Below are positions 45,309-57,548 of a stretch of DNA of 64,000 bases, piece by piece. The stretch comes from Silene conica (taxonomy: Eukaryota > Streptophyta > Magnoliopsida > Caryophyllales > Caryophyllaceae). Positions within the stretch are counted from its first letter, which is position 1, and every line of letters starts with the position of its first letter. Made by a program: the position numbers and the translations under genes. The stretch lies in assembly GCA_029255685.2 (NCBI GenBank), contig CM055314.2, forward strand, positions 45,590,772 to 45,654,771, in the 5' to 3' direction. The notes under the pieces are model-generated. The model made no database searches, had not been told where the DNA came from, and was given only the letters and a program-made list of their open reading frames with translations.

Positions 45309-47077
45309 AATTCCCCAAACCAAACCTTGCTTGTCCTCAAGCAAGCACTAAGACTCAAAAGAAAATAAAACTCCTAATGGAACGGACCTCATACTTTTCA
45401 TAACCAAACACAACACTATGCTTAACCAATTTAATGCATCCTTCAACTATGATCAAACACAATGTCAAGAGCAAAACGAATTAAACATGTTGGAAAAGCA
45501 TGCTAAAATTTCGACCTTGCAAGACCCATTCTAATTGGACTCTCGCGGTACGCTCGAGACGCTCATGAAAGCAAAGGGCCAAAAGTAAATGTGAAAGATA
45601 AGAAGATAAATAAAAGTAAGGACTCTCACCTATCTACGACCCGTAAGAACATGCCTGCAATCTAACATGAATAAAATCTCTACAACCGTACATATGCATT
45701 CCCACACTAAATAACCATGACACATGCCGAGGTAAATTTGGGATTGTGAGGCTAAAGGTAAGAAGGGGTAAAGATAAGTTATGGGAAGAGAGGTTAAACC
45801 GAGCTAACATCCGTCTATCCATACTATAAGATCACTTCTTTTCGTTTGCTTTTTTTTTTTTTTTTTTTTCATATATGCCAAAATTCCACAATTTCTTCCA
45901 AATTCTTTTTCTCTTTTTTTTTTTTTTTTTTTTTCATTTTTTATTTTCTGAAAAATCAGCCCATTCAATGGTCCTGGTCGACCGACCGAGGGAACTGGTC
46001 GACCGACCAGCCTTGAAAACAGGCTGCTCTGTTTTTTTTTTCGTTTTCTGCGTTTTTCTTTTTCTTCCTTTTTTCTTTTTTTTTTTTTTTTTTTTTTTTT
46101 TCATCATTCTCCCAAAATCAGAATTCACCGATGAAGCATAAACCAAAGGATGGCAAGGAAAACAGTCCCATTACTAAAATACTAGCTCGGCTAGGGTAAG
46201 CAAGTTTTAGAATGTAGCAAATGGGTAAAAGAGTTCAATTTGGCTATGTGAGGATAATGGGAATAAAGAGAAATGGGGACCTCTACCACATGTGTCAACA
46301 AACCACAAAACCGAATGCATACAGGTATTAAGAAGACAAAATTCATGTTTATGCAAATTGATGTAACATGCCTCAAGAGGAGAAACTACTCACAACCTAC
46401 ATGAAATCGGTCATGGATGTCACCGATTTATTAAGCTCTAATCCTTAGAAAATGTAGTAGCTTGCCAAAAAGAGAGTCAAGTCTAATAATTTAGCATGAA
46501 ATCAACAAAAACTCGTAGATAATGCAAAAGACTAGCTTGAAAATTTTTGAAAAATGCAAGGCAAAGCAATAAGTGATATGTGAGGCATAACTAGTATTTA
46601 TCCGTTCCGACTCGACCTAAAAACTTAAGACAGAGAAGAATGCCCGACAGGGAAGAACACGCGACAAGAGAGGATGAAAACAAGAAAAAAACCTAAAGGA
46701 ATGAAAAACAAGAGACACAAAAACAATTGCATACTCACAGAGGAGTATGCAAACACCCTCCCCAAACCAAAACGCACAATGCCCCCATTGTGCTCATCAG
46801 CATACAACCACAGCATAGGGATGGGGGTAGGCGGAAAAGAAACAAACAAAGAAAAGAAAAGGAAAAAGACTAAAAAATACAAACAGAGTCTATGGAGGAA
46901 GAAGGGGAAAACTGGAAATCTAAAGGGGAAAATTGGAAATCTAAGGAGGGAAAACACTTACAAAGTAAATGTGGACCTCCCCAAACCGAACCAATCAATA
47001 GGGGCCTCCCCAAACCGAACCAATCAATAGGGGCCTCCCCAAACCGAACCCCAAAGAGGGTAAGGTTAAGCATGTCC
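45309..47077 (-). other. Athila non-coding DNA between env-position region and 3' LTR
   Basis: A purine tract (GGTTTGGGGAATT, minus strand) abuts the LTR. Further in are a dyad pair at 45976/45997, two long pyrimidine runs (about 45850-45934 and 46020-46102), and a 29-bp repeat in 2.6 copies at 46976-47050. Frames here are products of low-complexity DNA. Confidence 0.75.
46976..47050 (-). repeat. 29-bp tandem repeat resembling the purine tract
   Basis: CCTCCCCAAACCGAACC begins at 46976, 47005 and 47034. On the minus strand each copy gives GGTTTGGGGAGG, sharing ten bases with the true tract GGTTTGGGGAATT at the 3' LTR. Confidence 0.85.
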
Positions 47078-48509
47078 CTATCCCGCTGAGTCGTAGAATG
47101 GCTCAGCGTTCTCCTCACCATCTCCCTCATCGCCATCCTCCTCAGACCCTACTCCTGTTCCTGAGGCAGAGCCTGAAGCTTCACCATGGTCACGACCGCC
47201 TGCGAGAGGTGTGTACCAGGTGGGGTGAGTCCACGGGCCGGTTGGGAGCCTACCTTTTGTGGCATACTCCTTGTAAACCGGGTATTGGAAGAGACTATCG
47301 TCCAACCGCTTTTGGCTGAACTGCGTGCAAAGACTCGCCAGCATTTGTGGCATAGATCTGTCATCAACAAAAGGAGGAACATAAGCATTAGGAGGAGCAG
47401 TAAAATCAGATGGGTACCCTGTCCCAGGTGTGGCATGGTGGCCACCGGGAGCAGGAGCCCTGGAACCTCTAGAAGCGCCTCCCCTAAGCGGGAGGCGGTA
47501 AGACGGGAGTAGTGGTCGGGGCTCCCCTATAACAATAGAAAGGGGGTACATAGGGGGAGCCATAGTGATGGGGATGCGGTCAGTGAGATAGGTGTCTATT
47601 TTCCAAACACCTCTACTGTTTACCCAACGCACAGACCTGACATAATCCATGTCCATGTATCGGGATAGAGGGGTGACCGCATCCTCATAGCGAGGGAACT
47701 GGGGTACAAAATAGCGGGCTAATCGGGTGACTAGCCCACCACAGACAATAGTGGTCAAAGAAGTTCCCTCACCGACTGACACAAAATGAGAAGCGACCAA
47801 ATGAGCAGTGTTATAAGACTGCTGACCCGTACGTCCGATGTTTAAGATAACCGGACAAAATAGAGAGCTCAATGTTGTTAACATTTTGAGACTCTTTGCG
47901 GCCGAAAACAGTGTTGGCCAACAGACGCAAAAAATAACGGGGGGTGGGAAGGTGGACGGTACTGTTTTTCTTCTTCACATCGTTGGAGTCAGAAATACAG
48001 GACCACATATCAGAATACGACCCCGTGGGGTCATCAGTAAGACCCTCAGAAGACAGACCCAAAATTTGAGCAAATTGGGTTAAAGTTAAAGCATATGTTT
48101 CATTGAACATGCGAAAAGAAATACAAAAACTATCATAGCCGGGGTGAAGAACCCCTAAATCAAAGGTAAAGGAGGAGAAAAACTCAAGAGTAAGAAGGCG
48201 GTAGGTGATCTCGTCCATAGAGACAAGGCCTGCAAACCCGGTCCCAATGAGCATAGCAACCACCTCATCATGGCACCCCAATGCATGCAGAGCTGAAATA
48301 CAAAGGAAACGGGTCGCCACTACCGCGCAATGAGCGCTCAGATGGAGGAATCGGGCCTTCTGGGCCGGAGAAATGAAAGTGATCTGCTGATAGTCCGGTA
48401 GACTATCCGTGTCCTGAACTGCTAGTCCCCGAGACCTAGAGACACGCCCTCTAGAAGTGCTTGCACCCGTGGTGCGTGCGCGTTTCCCTCCTTGATCGCG
48501 GCTAGACAT
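47078..48509 (-). pseudogene. Env-position region of the Athila element
   Basis: It lies downstream of pol, where Athila-type elements carry an extra reading frame sometimes called env-like or retrotransposon ORF-1. It starts MSSRDQGGKRARTTG at 48509: a basic, serine- and arginine-rich head, then a helical part with LTLEFFSSFTFD and RMFNETYALTLTQFAQILG, which is the style of that plant protein family. A glycine-, proline- and acid-rich tail follows. No clear signal peptide or membrane span can be claimed. It looks broken, about once. Confidence 0.6.
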
Positions 48510-49722
48510 CGTAAAGCTGCAAAGTTCAATTAAAAATATAAGTCTTATGAGCATAAGAAGACATTGCTTAAATAAGTCACGAAAAATTGCAAAACAGAAA
48601 AAAAAATTTCACAGTTCTGGTCGGCCGACCAGAGTAGCCAGTCGGTCGACCATTTTTTCAAAACGGTCTGTATTTTTCTGCTGCAATGAGAAATCAGAAA
48701 CTGAGAAAATCATGAACAATGCAGGTATGGTCGGTCGACCGTAAAGTCGGTCGGTCGACCAGATTACGAGAAAAAACAGAAATTGTTCAACAATTAAACT
48801 CAGGAAACGCGACTTTGGTCGGCCGACCTCATTTTCCGTTCGGTCGACCGACCTTTGTCAGAAACGAAACCCAGATCTGCAAAATTTTAAAAAAACAGAA
48901 ATTCAAATTTTGGTCGGCCGACCTCAGATTCCGGTCGACCGACCGGAACAGTGATGGCGTCGGGTTTGAATTTCGCGCGGAAAAAGGCATAAAAAACGTA
49001 AGGAAGAATCAAACTATCTTAATTAGCACAAAATTACCCAAAATTTTCAGATCTAAGCATATAAACTCAAGAAGAAGAAAAAGCTAACATAAAAACACAT
49101 AAACAAGCATGAAACGGAATGAAGAGCAAAATTAAACTTTAAAAAGATAAACTCATACTACCTAAAACGAAAATAAGAAGGTAAAAACTAAAAAGAAAGA
49201 AAGAAAAAGGAGGAAACACATACCTTGAAGATGGAAGTTAAAAAGAAAGTAAGTAAAATGGTGGAGGAGGAAGAAGGGTGAATAATTTTTTTAGGGTTTT
49301 ATGGGAGAGAGGGAATGCTGGTGGAAAGAATAGGTCAAAGCAATAATATGATGTTCAAAACACAACAAACCCATGACATTGATTCTGAAAAAAAATAAAA
49401 CCGTAAAAAAATCGTGGTCGGTCGACCAGAAAATCTGGTCGGTCGACCACTGTACTTTTACCTGCTCTGCGATTTTACTTACTGTGTCAGAAAAAATTCA
49501 AAAAATTGTCAGTCTGGTCGGTCGACCAGAAAAGCTGGTCGGTCGACCACTGGACCGATTAATACCGATTTTTTTCTTTTTCTGTAGTGATTTCAATTTC
49601 CATCTGAGGATAAAACGAAAAATAAAAAGGGAAAACGTAAATTAAAATTAAAGCACGGGTTGCCTCCCGTGTAGCGCTGGTTTAAGAGGTCCCGCACGAC
49701 CTTTTACCTTCTAAGGAGCATC
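48510..49722 (-). other. Athila spacer between pol and env-position region, with six dyad pairs
   Basis: This is non-coding. Dyad pairs begin at 48619/48640, 48729/48749 (20-bp step), 48817/48838, 48912/48933, 49416/49437 and 49516/49537. Spacer sequences all differ. Confidence 0.85.
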
Positions 49723-52700
49723 CTAAAAAGGGTCAAAGTAAGAAACTTCGACTTTTCCGACATACTCATTTTCTCCTCGGAAGTGCTTCACATATTGGCC
49801 ATTGACTTTGAACCTCTCACCAGATGAGGTTTCTAATTCGATTGACCCGAATTTTGAGACAGCTGTGATGGTGTAGGGTCCGCTCCACCTAGATTTCAGT
49901 TTACCAGGAAAAAGACGAATACGAGCATTAAAAAGCAGTACCCTATCACCTACCTGAAAATCACGTCTAATGATTCTCTTGTCATGCCAGCGTTTTGTTT
50001 TCTCCTTATAAATCCTGGCATTGTCATAGGATAACAACCTGAATTCTTCTAACTCGTTGAGCTGCAATAAACGTTTCTCACGGGAAAGATTAGGGTCTAA
50101 ATTAAGATCACATATAGCCCACCAAGATTTACGTTCTAACTCAACTGGTAAATGACAAGTTTTACCATAAATCAATCTGAATGGTGACATTCCTATTGGA
50201 GTTTTGAACGCGGTTCTATAGGCCCATAAAACATCATCAAGTTTTAGGCTCCAATCTTTCCTAGACTTAGAAACTACCTTGGCTAGGGTCTCCTTGAGTT
50301 CTCTATTAGAGATCTCAACTTGACCACTAGTCTGAGGGTGATAAGCTAAACCCCTACGATGTTGGACACCGAATTTGTTTAACAAGTCACCGAGGCGTTT
50401 CTCCTTAAAATGCATACCTCCATCACTTATGACAACCCTAGGGACACCAAAACGAGGAAATATGATTTTTTTAAACATCTTAATGACAGCTTTTGCATCA
50501 CAATGGGGAGTAGCAATGGCTTCTACCCACTTAGACACATAATCAACAGCTACAAGAATATACCTGTTACCTTGACTACTGGGAAAAGGTCCTTGATAAT
50601 CAATGCCCCAAACATCAAAAATTTCTACCTCTAAAATACCTACTTGTGGCATCTCATGTCTTTTTGAGACATTCCCAGTCCTTTGACAGGCATTACAGTC
50701 ACCTACAAAATTTCTACAGTCAGCATGTAAAGTAGGCCAATAGAAACCAGACTGCAATACCTTGGCCACGGTCCTAGATGGACCGTGGTGACCACCATAT
50801 GCGGAAGAGTGACATGCTTCCAGAATGCCCTTCACCTCCCATTGGGGGACGCATCTCCGGATAAGTCCATCTCCACATTCTTTAAAAACATAAGGGTCAT
50901 CCCAAAAATACTGTTTCGCATCGAACATAAATCTCTTCTTTTGTTGCCAAGACAACTCAGGAGGGATTTTACCTGTAACAGCAAAATTAGCAAAATCAGC
51001 ATACCAAGGAGGGGGATAAGAACCTGAACTATTAATGATAAATAAACTTTCATCAGGAAACGAATCATCAATAGGTAAAGAATCTTCCCTATCAGTCAGC
51101 TGCAGGCGAGATAAATGGTCAGCTACCACGTTTTCCGCGCCTTTCTTGTCCCTGATCTCAATGTCAAACTCTTGGAGAAGGAGGATCCACCTTAAAAGTC
51201 TTGGCTTTGAATCCTTCTTTTGAAAAAGACTTTTTAAAGCTGCATGGTCAGTATAAACAATTACCTTATTACCTACTAAATATGATCTAAATTTTTCTAA
51301 GGCAAATATGACGGCTAGCATCTCCTTCTCTGTGGTGAAATAGTTGACTTGAGTCTCATCCAGGGTGCGGCTCGCATAGTATATAGCGTTGAGAGCCTTG
51401 TTCTTCCTTTGACCAAGCACAGCACCCAGAGCATAATCACTAGCATCGCACATGATCTCGAATGGGAGATCCCAATCTGGTGGCTGGATGATTGGTGCTG
51501 AGATCAAAGCTTCCTTCAACCTGTTAAAAGCTGAAAGGCACTCATCAGAAAAATCAAAAATGGCATCTTTAAGAAGCAATTGTGTAAGTGGTTTAGCAAT
51601 TTTAGAGAAGTCCTTAATGAAACGCCTGTAAAAACCTGCGTGCCCTAAGAAACTTCTCACCCCTTTGACATTAATAGGAGGGGGTAATTGCTCAATCACT
51701 TGCACCTTTGCTTTATCAACATGTATACCTTTATCTGAAATTAGATGCCCTAAAACTACCCCTTCAGTAACCATAAAATGACATTTCTCCCAATTTAAGA
51801 CAAGGTTTACATCAATACATCGCTGCAAGACTTTATCAAGATTAGCTAAGCATTGATCAAAAGCATTACCATAAACAGAGAAATCATCCATAAACATTTC
51901 CATAATGTTTTCTATAAAGTCTGAAAAAATACCCATCATACACCTTTGAAAAGTAGCAGGAGCATTGCATAACCCAAAAGGCATCCTGCGATAAGCAAAA
52001 ACACCCTGTGGACATGTAAAAGTAGTCTTACTCTGATCATCAGGATGGATGGGAATCTGGAAGAAACCTGAATAACCGTCTAGAAAACAGAAGAATTTAT
52101 TAGAAGCCAATCTTTCAGTCATTTGGTCAACAAAAGGAAGGGGGAAATGGTCTTTCTTGGTGGCGGCATTTAACTGTCTATAATCAATGCACATCCGCCA
52201 CCCAGTCACAACTCTAGTTGGTATTAACTCATTTTTATCATTTTTAACCACTGTGGTCCCTCCTTTCTTAGGAACTACCTGAACTGGGCTAACCCACTTA
52301 GAGTTGCCAACTGGATAAATAATACCTGCATCAAGAAGCTTCATAACCTCAGCCATAACTACATCCTGCATCTTAGGGTTCAATTTACGCTGTCCCTGTC
52401 TATAGGGCTTATGCCCTTCCTCTAAATCTATTCTGTGCATACAAACATCAGGGCTTATGCCCTTAATATCATCCAAAGAATAACCTAGAGCTTTTCTATT
52501 CTTTTTAAGAATAGTCATTAAGGCAGAAAGTTGGTCAGGACTAAGTTTAGAGCTAACAATTGCAGGGTATTGCTCAGTATCATCTAGAAAAACATACTTA
52601 AGATTAGGAGGAAGTGGCTTACGCTCTGGTGCTTTTACCTCAACTGCTTGAACAGAATTAGCATTTACAGAATAGCATATGTTTACCAGGCTTGTATTAG

Positions 52701-54885
52701 CTAGGCTTATGAGCTTCTCATCATCTTTTTCAGTGAGCTCATATTCCTCTTCCTCTTCTTCTATCAAATCCAGCTTTTCAGCATCCTCAGCTGGAGTACC
52801 TGCATACTTATCCAAAATCGTCAGATCATCTAAGGGATCCTTGGTCAAGGATTCCCTCCAATTAAGGATAACATTCCTGTCTACAATATCGATGGAACAA
52901 CAAGTATCATCAGTAGGAATAGTTGCCTTATGGGCAAGACTAAACTCGATAGTGTCATCCCCAATCTCTAGAGTAATGGTCCCGCGTTTGACATCTATCA
53001 CAGCCCCAGCTGTGTGTAAAAAAGGTCTACCTAAAATAATAGGTATTCGACTATCTTCAACAATGTCTAAAACAACGAAATCCACAGGAATAAAGAACTT
53101 TCCCACTTTTACTGGGACATCCTCCAAGACCCCTAGTGGTCTTTGGGTTGATCTATCAGCCATCTGTACAGTAATATTGGTGACCTTAAGTCTACCTAAA
53201 CCAAGTCTTTCACATACAGAATAAGGTATGACACTGACACTAGCCCCTAGATCACAGAGGGCTTTCCCTATTAAATGATTACCTATGGTACAAGGGATGG
53301 AAAAACTACCTGGGTCTTTCAACTTGGGTGCTATATTATTTTGTGAAAGAACATAACATTCTTCCACAAAAGCAACAGCACCGTCGTCCTGAAAATTCCT
53401 CTTACGACTTAAAATATCTTTCATGAATTTAGCATAAGAAGGTACCTGGGTAATTAAGTCAGTGAAAGGGATGGTTACCTCAAGGTTCTTCACCATCTCT
53501 AAGAACTTACCAAATTTCTTATCTTCCTTTGAATTTTTCAGTCTTTCAGGATAAGGAATGGTGACTTTAGCCATAGGATCAGTAACCTTTGGCTTTTTCA
53601 GCTGTAAAATTTCAGCAAGGCTTTGAACGAGGGAAGGGTCCAGCGATTCCGGAGTCGAAACGGCACTTTGCTCAGAAGCGTCGGTCGGTCGACCAGTAAA
53701 GTCGGTCGGTCGACCAGAGTCTGCAAAATCCGATTTTTTTTCTTTTTCAGAATCTGATCTCGCGTCAGGAACAGTGGTCGGTCGACTGACAGAAGTGGTC
53801 GGTCGACCTCCTGCTCTTTTGACGGGATCGGATTCTTGACTTGGAATTTCGGCTGGATCATCCTCTTTAGTTGAATCTTCACAAACACGGCCACTCCTTA
53901 GATTTATGGCATTCAGCGTCTCCATGGGTCCCCCAGAACAAGGTGGAGAGCTTTTTCTTTGGTTGGCTATGTTTATCAAGTGTTCCTCAAAAATCTTCGT
54001 GGAAGTGCAGTGAGCCTCATTCATCTTAAAAACTGCCGTGGTTAAGGCATCAACAAGGGCTCTTAATCTCTCAATTTCTCCCGTGTTGTCGACCGTAGTA
54101 ACTAGGTTCGCACTTTCAAGCTTTAGCTGGGTTGCTTCAAGCTTTTCAAAACGGGTTTCAACTGTTGTCTCAAGAGCCATCACTCTATTCATCTCTACAT
54201 TCAGCCTTCTTGAATTCCCACGTGAACCTTTAAAAGTAGCCTTATGCGCCGCCATGTCTTCAATGGTTTGCCAACCCTTCATATGATCGGTGTTGTTCTG
54301 GAATCTTCCATTGGCGGCCACATCAAGAATCATCTTATAGTCATCGTAAAGAGAGTTGTAAAAGCAGTTACACAGGTCCCATTGTGGAAGGTTATGGTGA
54401 GGGATGGAACGGACCAATTTCTTGAATCGATCCCATGCTTCACAAAATCCTTCATCAGGCCCCTGCTGAAAGTTACGGATTTGGTTCCTCAAGTCCGCAG
54501 CTTTTGCAAGAGGGAAGTATTTCTTGTAAAAAGCCAAGGCCAAGGTGGTCCAATCTGTAATTCCTTCACTTGTCTTTTTAAGGTCCCGGTACCATTCTTG
54601 CGCGTCTCCTTTTAAGGAGAATAAGAACAGAGTTGCCAGCACCTCATCTCTAGTTACCCCTTCAGGTAGGGGTATAAAACAACAATAATCTGTGAAGGTT
54701 GTAACGTGCTTTATTGGATCTTCATCAGGTAGACCAGAAAATCGGCTCTGCTCCACCAAGTTAATATGAGTCGAGCGGAGTTCAAAGGAGCCAGTGGTGG
54801 GTTTAGGCAAGGCGAATCCTTTCGGTAAATCTTTAGGCTTCGGCTGTAGGTAGCTATAAATGGAGTCCATAAAGAGAGTACTCAA
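49723..54885 (-). CDS. gag-pol: Athila gag-pol polyprotein
   Basis: A 1720-codon open frame starting at 54885, about 125 bases after the primer site. Gag occupies about 1-320 ([34 protein letters not shown]). A linker at 350-410 contains paired GRPT peptides encoded by the dyad motif. Aspartic protease is at about 530-640 ([11 protein letters not shown], then IILGRPFL). RT is at about 830-1030 ([25 protein letters not shown], catalytic FMDDFSVYG). RNase H is at about 1125-1250 ([39 protein letters not shown]). Integrase is at about 1340-1580 ([19 protein letters not shown] with C-x-x-[29 protein letters not shown]), followed by a C-terminal domain with W-S-G-P-Y. It drives reverse transcription and integration. 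The LTRs are nearly identical and the frame is open, so the insertion is recent. Fossil treatment applies. Confidence 0.95.
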   Translation of the reverse strand: MSTLFMDSIYSYLQPKPKDLPKGFALPKPTTGSFELRSTHINLVEQSRFSGLPDEDPIKHVTTFTDYCCFIPLPEGVTRDEVLATLFLFSLKGDAQEWYRDLKKTSEGITDWTTLALAFYKKYFPLAKAADLRNQIRNFQQGPDEGFCEAWDRFKKLVRSIPHHNLPQWDLCNCFYNSLYDDYKMILDVAANGRFQNNTDHMKGWQTIEDMAAHKATFKGSRGNSRRLNVEMNRVMALETTVETRFEKLEATQLKLESANLVTTVDNTGEIERLRALVDALTTAVFKMNEAHCTSTKIFEEHLINIANQRKSSPPCSGGPMETLNAINLRSGRVCEDSTKEDDPAEIPSQESDPVKRAGGRPTTSVSRPTTVPDARSDSEKEKKSDFADSGRPTDFTGRPTDASEQSAVSTPESLDPSLVQSLAEILQLKKPKVTDPMAKVTIPYPERLKNSKEDKKFGKFLEMVKNLEVTIPFTDLITQVPSYAKFMKDILSRKRNFQDDGAVAFVEECYVLSQNNIAPKLKDPGSFSIPCTIGNHLIGKALCDLGASVSVIPYSVCERLGLGRLKVTNITVQMADRSTQRPLGVLEDVPVKVGKFFIPVDFVVLDIVEDSRIPIILGRPFLHTAGAVIDVKRGTITLEIGDDTIEFSLAHKATIPTDDTCCSIDIVDRNVILNWRESLTKDPLDDLTILDKYAGTPAEDAEKLDLIEEEEEEYELTEKDDEKLISLANTSLVNICYSVNANSVQAVEVKAPERKPLPPNLKYVFLDDTEQYPAIVSSKLSPDQLSALMTILKKNRKALGYSLDDIKGISPDVCMHRIDLEEGHKPYRQGQRKLNPKMQDVVMAEVMKLLDAGIIYPVGNSKWVSPVQVVPKKGGTTVVKNDKNELIPTRVVTGWRMCIDYRQLNAATKKDHFPLPFVDQMTERLASNKFFCFLDGYSGFFQIPIHPDDQSKTTFTCPQGVFAYRRMPFGLCNAPATFQRCMMGIFSDFIENIMEMFMDDFSVYGNAFDQCLANLDKVLQRCIDVNLVLNWEKCHFMVTEGVVLGHLISDKGIHVDKAKVQVIEQLPPPINVKGVRSFLGHAGFYRRFIKDFSKIAKPLTQLLLKDAIFDFSDECLSAFNRLKEALISAPIIQPPDWDLPFEIMCDASDYALGAVLGQRKNKALNAIYYASRTLDETQVNYFTTEKEMLAVIFALEKFRSYLVGNKVIVYTDHAALKSLFQKKDSKPRLLRWILLLQEFDIEIRDKKGAENVVADHLSRLQLTDREDSLPIDDSFPDESLFIINSSGSYPPPWYADFANFAVTGKIPPELSWQQKKRFMFDAKQYFWDDPYVFKECGDGLIRRCVPQWEVKGILEACHSSAYGGHHGPSRTVAKVLQSGFYWPTLHADCRNFVGDCNACQRTGNVSKRHEMPQVGILEVEIFDVWGIDYQGPFPSSQGNRYILVAVDYVSKWVEAIATPHCDAKAVIKMFKKIIFPRFGVPRVVISDGGMHFKEKRLGDLLNKFGVQHRRGLAYHPQTSGQVEISNRELKETLAKVVSKSRKDWSLKLDDVLWAYRTAFKTPIGMSPFRLIYGKTCHLPVELERKSWWAICDLNLDPNLSREKRLLQLNELEEFRLLSYDNARIYKEKTKRWHDKRIIRRDFQVGDRVLLFNARIRLFPGKLKSRWSGPYTITAVSKFGSIELETSSGERFKVNGQYVKHFRGENEYVGKVEVSYFDPF
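53683..53808 (-). repeat. Two dyad pairs inside the gag coding sequence
   Basis: Motif starts at 53683/53704 and 53776/53797, each with a 21-bp step, which is seven codons. They encode repeated GRPT or SRPT peptides in the linker after Gag. The design matches the non-coding pairs elsewhere in this element and in the C1 leader. Confidence 0.88.
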
Positions 54886-55010
54886 GCCTTCCTCTCAAAA
54901 ACCTGTCTTCTAAATAGCACTAGAAGAAAAGGTAAGAACGGTCTTAAGGAACCTAAGCTCCTTAAGACAAGAAAAATAAACTAAAAATTAACAAACAGAA
55001 TTATACCGTC

Positions 55011-55028
55011 TCCCCGGCAACGGCGCCA
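55011..55028 (-). other. Primer binding site of the Athila element
   Basis: The minus strand reads TGGCGCCGTTGCCGGGGA, complementary to the 3' end of aspartate tRNA and typical of Athila-like elements. It is five bases inside the 5' LTR. Confidence 0.92.
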
Positions 55029-55033
55029 AAATT

Positions 55034-56338
55034 TGACACCCGTCGTTGAGGGGTGCCAAAGATAAGATTTATAAAACCTCAGCTTAAACTCAGTTAGGAT
55101 AAGTCAAGGGTCGAACCACAGAGAGACAGGGTAAATTATATTTGTAAATTTAAAGTCTATTGCAAGTAACCAAAAAAAAGGGGGTTTTGAATTGGGATTT
55201 TAACTAACAACTAAAGTAACAAAATAAACAAGAGAAATAAAATAAGGTAAAAGGAGATTAGGAACTTTGGTTCCCCATGGTTAAAACAAGTCAATGAAGG
55301 GTAAAATAATCAAATAACACAATCCCAAGGAACAAAGAATAAACCTTTAGGTCAATATTCTACCCAATCCTTACGGTCTTAGGGTTCCTAGAAAAGCACT
55401 AAACTTTCGTTCAAGGGCAATCCCAAAGTTGTTGTTAAACTAATCCTAATAATCTTTCAATCCTAAGGATCAGTTCACCAACAACAATGGGGGATTGGTA
55501 ATTCAATCATTAAACTATCAAGATCAAATCTTTACCATGGTTCCCCTAATTCCTAATCACAAGAATTAGCTATGCATGTTTCTAATTATAAAACTATCAA
55601 TTACCAAGAACATTAAAGATGTAAACATAATCAAAGATGATAATAAAAGAGTAAACATGAAATAAGAAAATAACAACAAGATGAATAACAAGATTGGATT
55701 AAAGGAAAGATTAATTATCACAAACTTACAACTTGAATGGAAATCCTAAGAAGAAAGATGAAAGCTTGATAAAAATCCTCTAACAATGGAGGCTTCAAAC
55801 ATAGAGTACTTGGTAAAATTCCTAGGGTAGAAAATTGCTGAAAAACTACTTTTTCTAATAGAAGAGTTTTGATCTCCTTAAATAAGAAATATTACAAGAT
55901 TAGGAAATCAGAAAACAAAACGGAAATCCCCAAAACAGGGTCTGGTCGGTCGACCTGATTTCCTGGTCGGTCGACCGGTTCTGCTGAAACGAACTTATTT
56001 TCTACGAATTTGGGCTTCCGTGGAGAATTGGGCCTGATTACATATTCGACTTCAGTCGGTCGACCTGATATCTCGGTCGGTCGACCGGTTCCTCTTATTC
56101 TCAGTTTTGATCCAGCCCGATGATTGTACTTGAATGCACCATCCGAAATTATTGCTCCAAAAATAGCTTCCTAAAGGCAAATAAGGCTTGATTTTGCTTA
56201 CTTACGCGTATTCCTGCATACAAAACACAGAAATACCAAAGTAGACAAAATGGGAGAAAAAGCAACTAAAAAGTCACGAAAGTGTAAGAAAATACGTGCC
56301 AAAAGAGTAAATAAAATGCATAAAATAGGCACGTATCA
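55034..56338 (-). repeat. 5' LTR of the Athila element
   Basis: 1305 bp, the same length as the 3' LTR, with one base difference found by eye. It carries dyad pairs at 55944/55965 and 56054/56075. Confidence 0.94.
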
Positions 56339-56343
56339 AAGCT

Positions 56344-57548
56344 CCATCATCCTATGATATATTTGATTTTATTCATCTAGAATTTTGAGAATTTCTTGTT
56401 CTTTACGCTTTAAAGAATCACCATTCTCTCTAAATGGTACGTTCATTTTTCTAATGAATGTCGCTCCCACTAAAATCAACATCACTCCTTTTATAGCGAT
56501 TGATATTTCTTAAATGTACCTTTCACTTCACGCATGTTATTCATTTGCTTTTACTTGAACCAGTATCACTATCCCTATAGTGGTATACCTCCATTCAATC
56601 AACATCACTTGAACTCTTCATTTCTTGTGATATTTCCTAATATCACTTTTCGATACAATAGATACTAACATTGAGAGAACTGAGATGATATTTCCTCTAT
56701 TATCTTATAATTTTGAAAATTTCATTTGTTAAGGAACCGTTTTCCTTTCGATTTCATACGGGGTTTTCTTTATCCTCTCTTTGAAACAATGAACATAAGG
56801 AACATTTCCTCTAGTGTCCTCCCGTAGTTTCTTCAGTGTCCTCTCGTAGTTTCTTTTGTTTAAGACACCCATGTAGGATTCTTCTCTAAGATCCTGCATT
56901 TATATCATTGGTTTGCGGGCGAAATATTTTCTCCCACTCTATCCTCTTTAAAAATAACCTTTATTTCTATGAGGATAGAAATTTTCGATATAACCAATGC
57001 ATATGATTGTTTGAAAAGTTTTATAGGTGTGATGAATACATTCTCATTTTCACTTAAAATGATCATCTTATAATGAACTAATATTCATTTTGATTGAATA
57101 TTTTCCTCTTAGAAGGTGTATTTCTCGTTTTTAATTAATCAACGCTTTGATTCTTTATATTGATCGTATCAATGAACGTTTCATAGTTTTTATCTAGTGA
57201 TTTATAGAAATCACTTTGATTCAAGTTCGACAAGTTATACAATTTATTTTAGGAATCAATAATTCGATTAAGAACAAAAGTAGCAACTTGGGTTGAAAAC
57301 CAAGTTACTAATATCAAAAATACAACCATTGTTTTAGGATTCAAATCCTTGTCTTACAAGAAAATAAATTGTTCTAGGAAATAAAATGCAAAATATGAAA
57401 GAAGACAATAATGAAAATTAGAGCCAAGCTCTTGAGTCTTCAATCAAATGGATGCTACCATAGTCATCCATGTAAGGAACTTCATGCTTCCTTCTCATTG
57501 CCTTTGTCATTAGGAGGTGGCCCTTTAAAACAATTAAAAAGGGTAAAA
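56344..57548 (-). other. C5 non-coding 3' region, gag-proximal part
   Basis: It joins to 43998 across the Athila element and matches C2 at about 9400-10690. No coding frame is recognisable. Confidence 0.75.

Larger units (their letters stand above)
44004..56338 (-). mobile_element. Athila-type Gypsy LTR retrotransposon
   Basis: A 12,335-bp element with two 1305-bp LTRs and AAGCT duplications (43999-44003 and 56339-56343). Minus-strand order: 5' LTR, primer site for aspartate tRNA, gag-pol as one open frame, about 1.2 kb of spacer, an env-position region, non-coding DNA, purine tract, 3' LTR. RT before integrase marks it as Gypsy; Gag style, tRNA-Asp primer site and the downstream region point to Athila. 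By eye I found one difference between LTRs, which means a very recent insertion. Gag-pol looks whole; the env-position region looks broken once. Confidence 0.93.

Noticed and set aside
46625-47030. Frames on both strands in the Athila 3' non-coding DNA
   Set aside because: The low-complexity purine/pyrimidine sequence and the 29-bp repeat explain them. The env-position region ends before this point.
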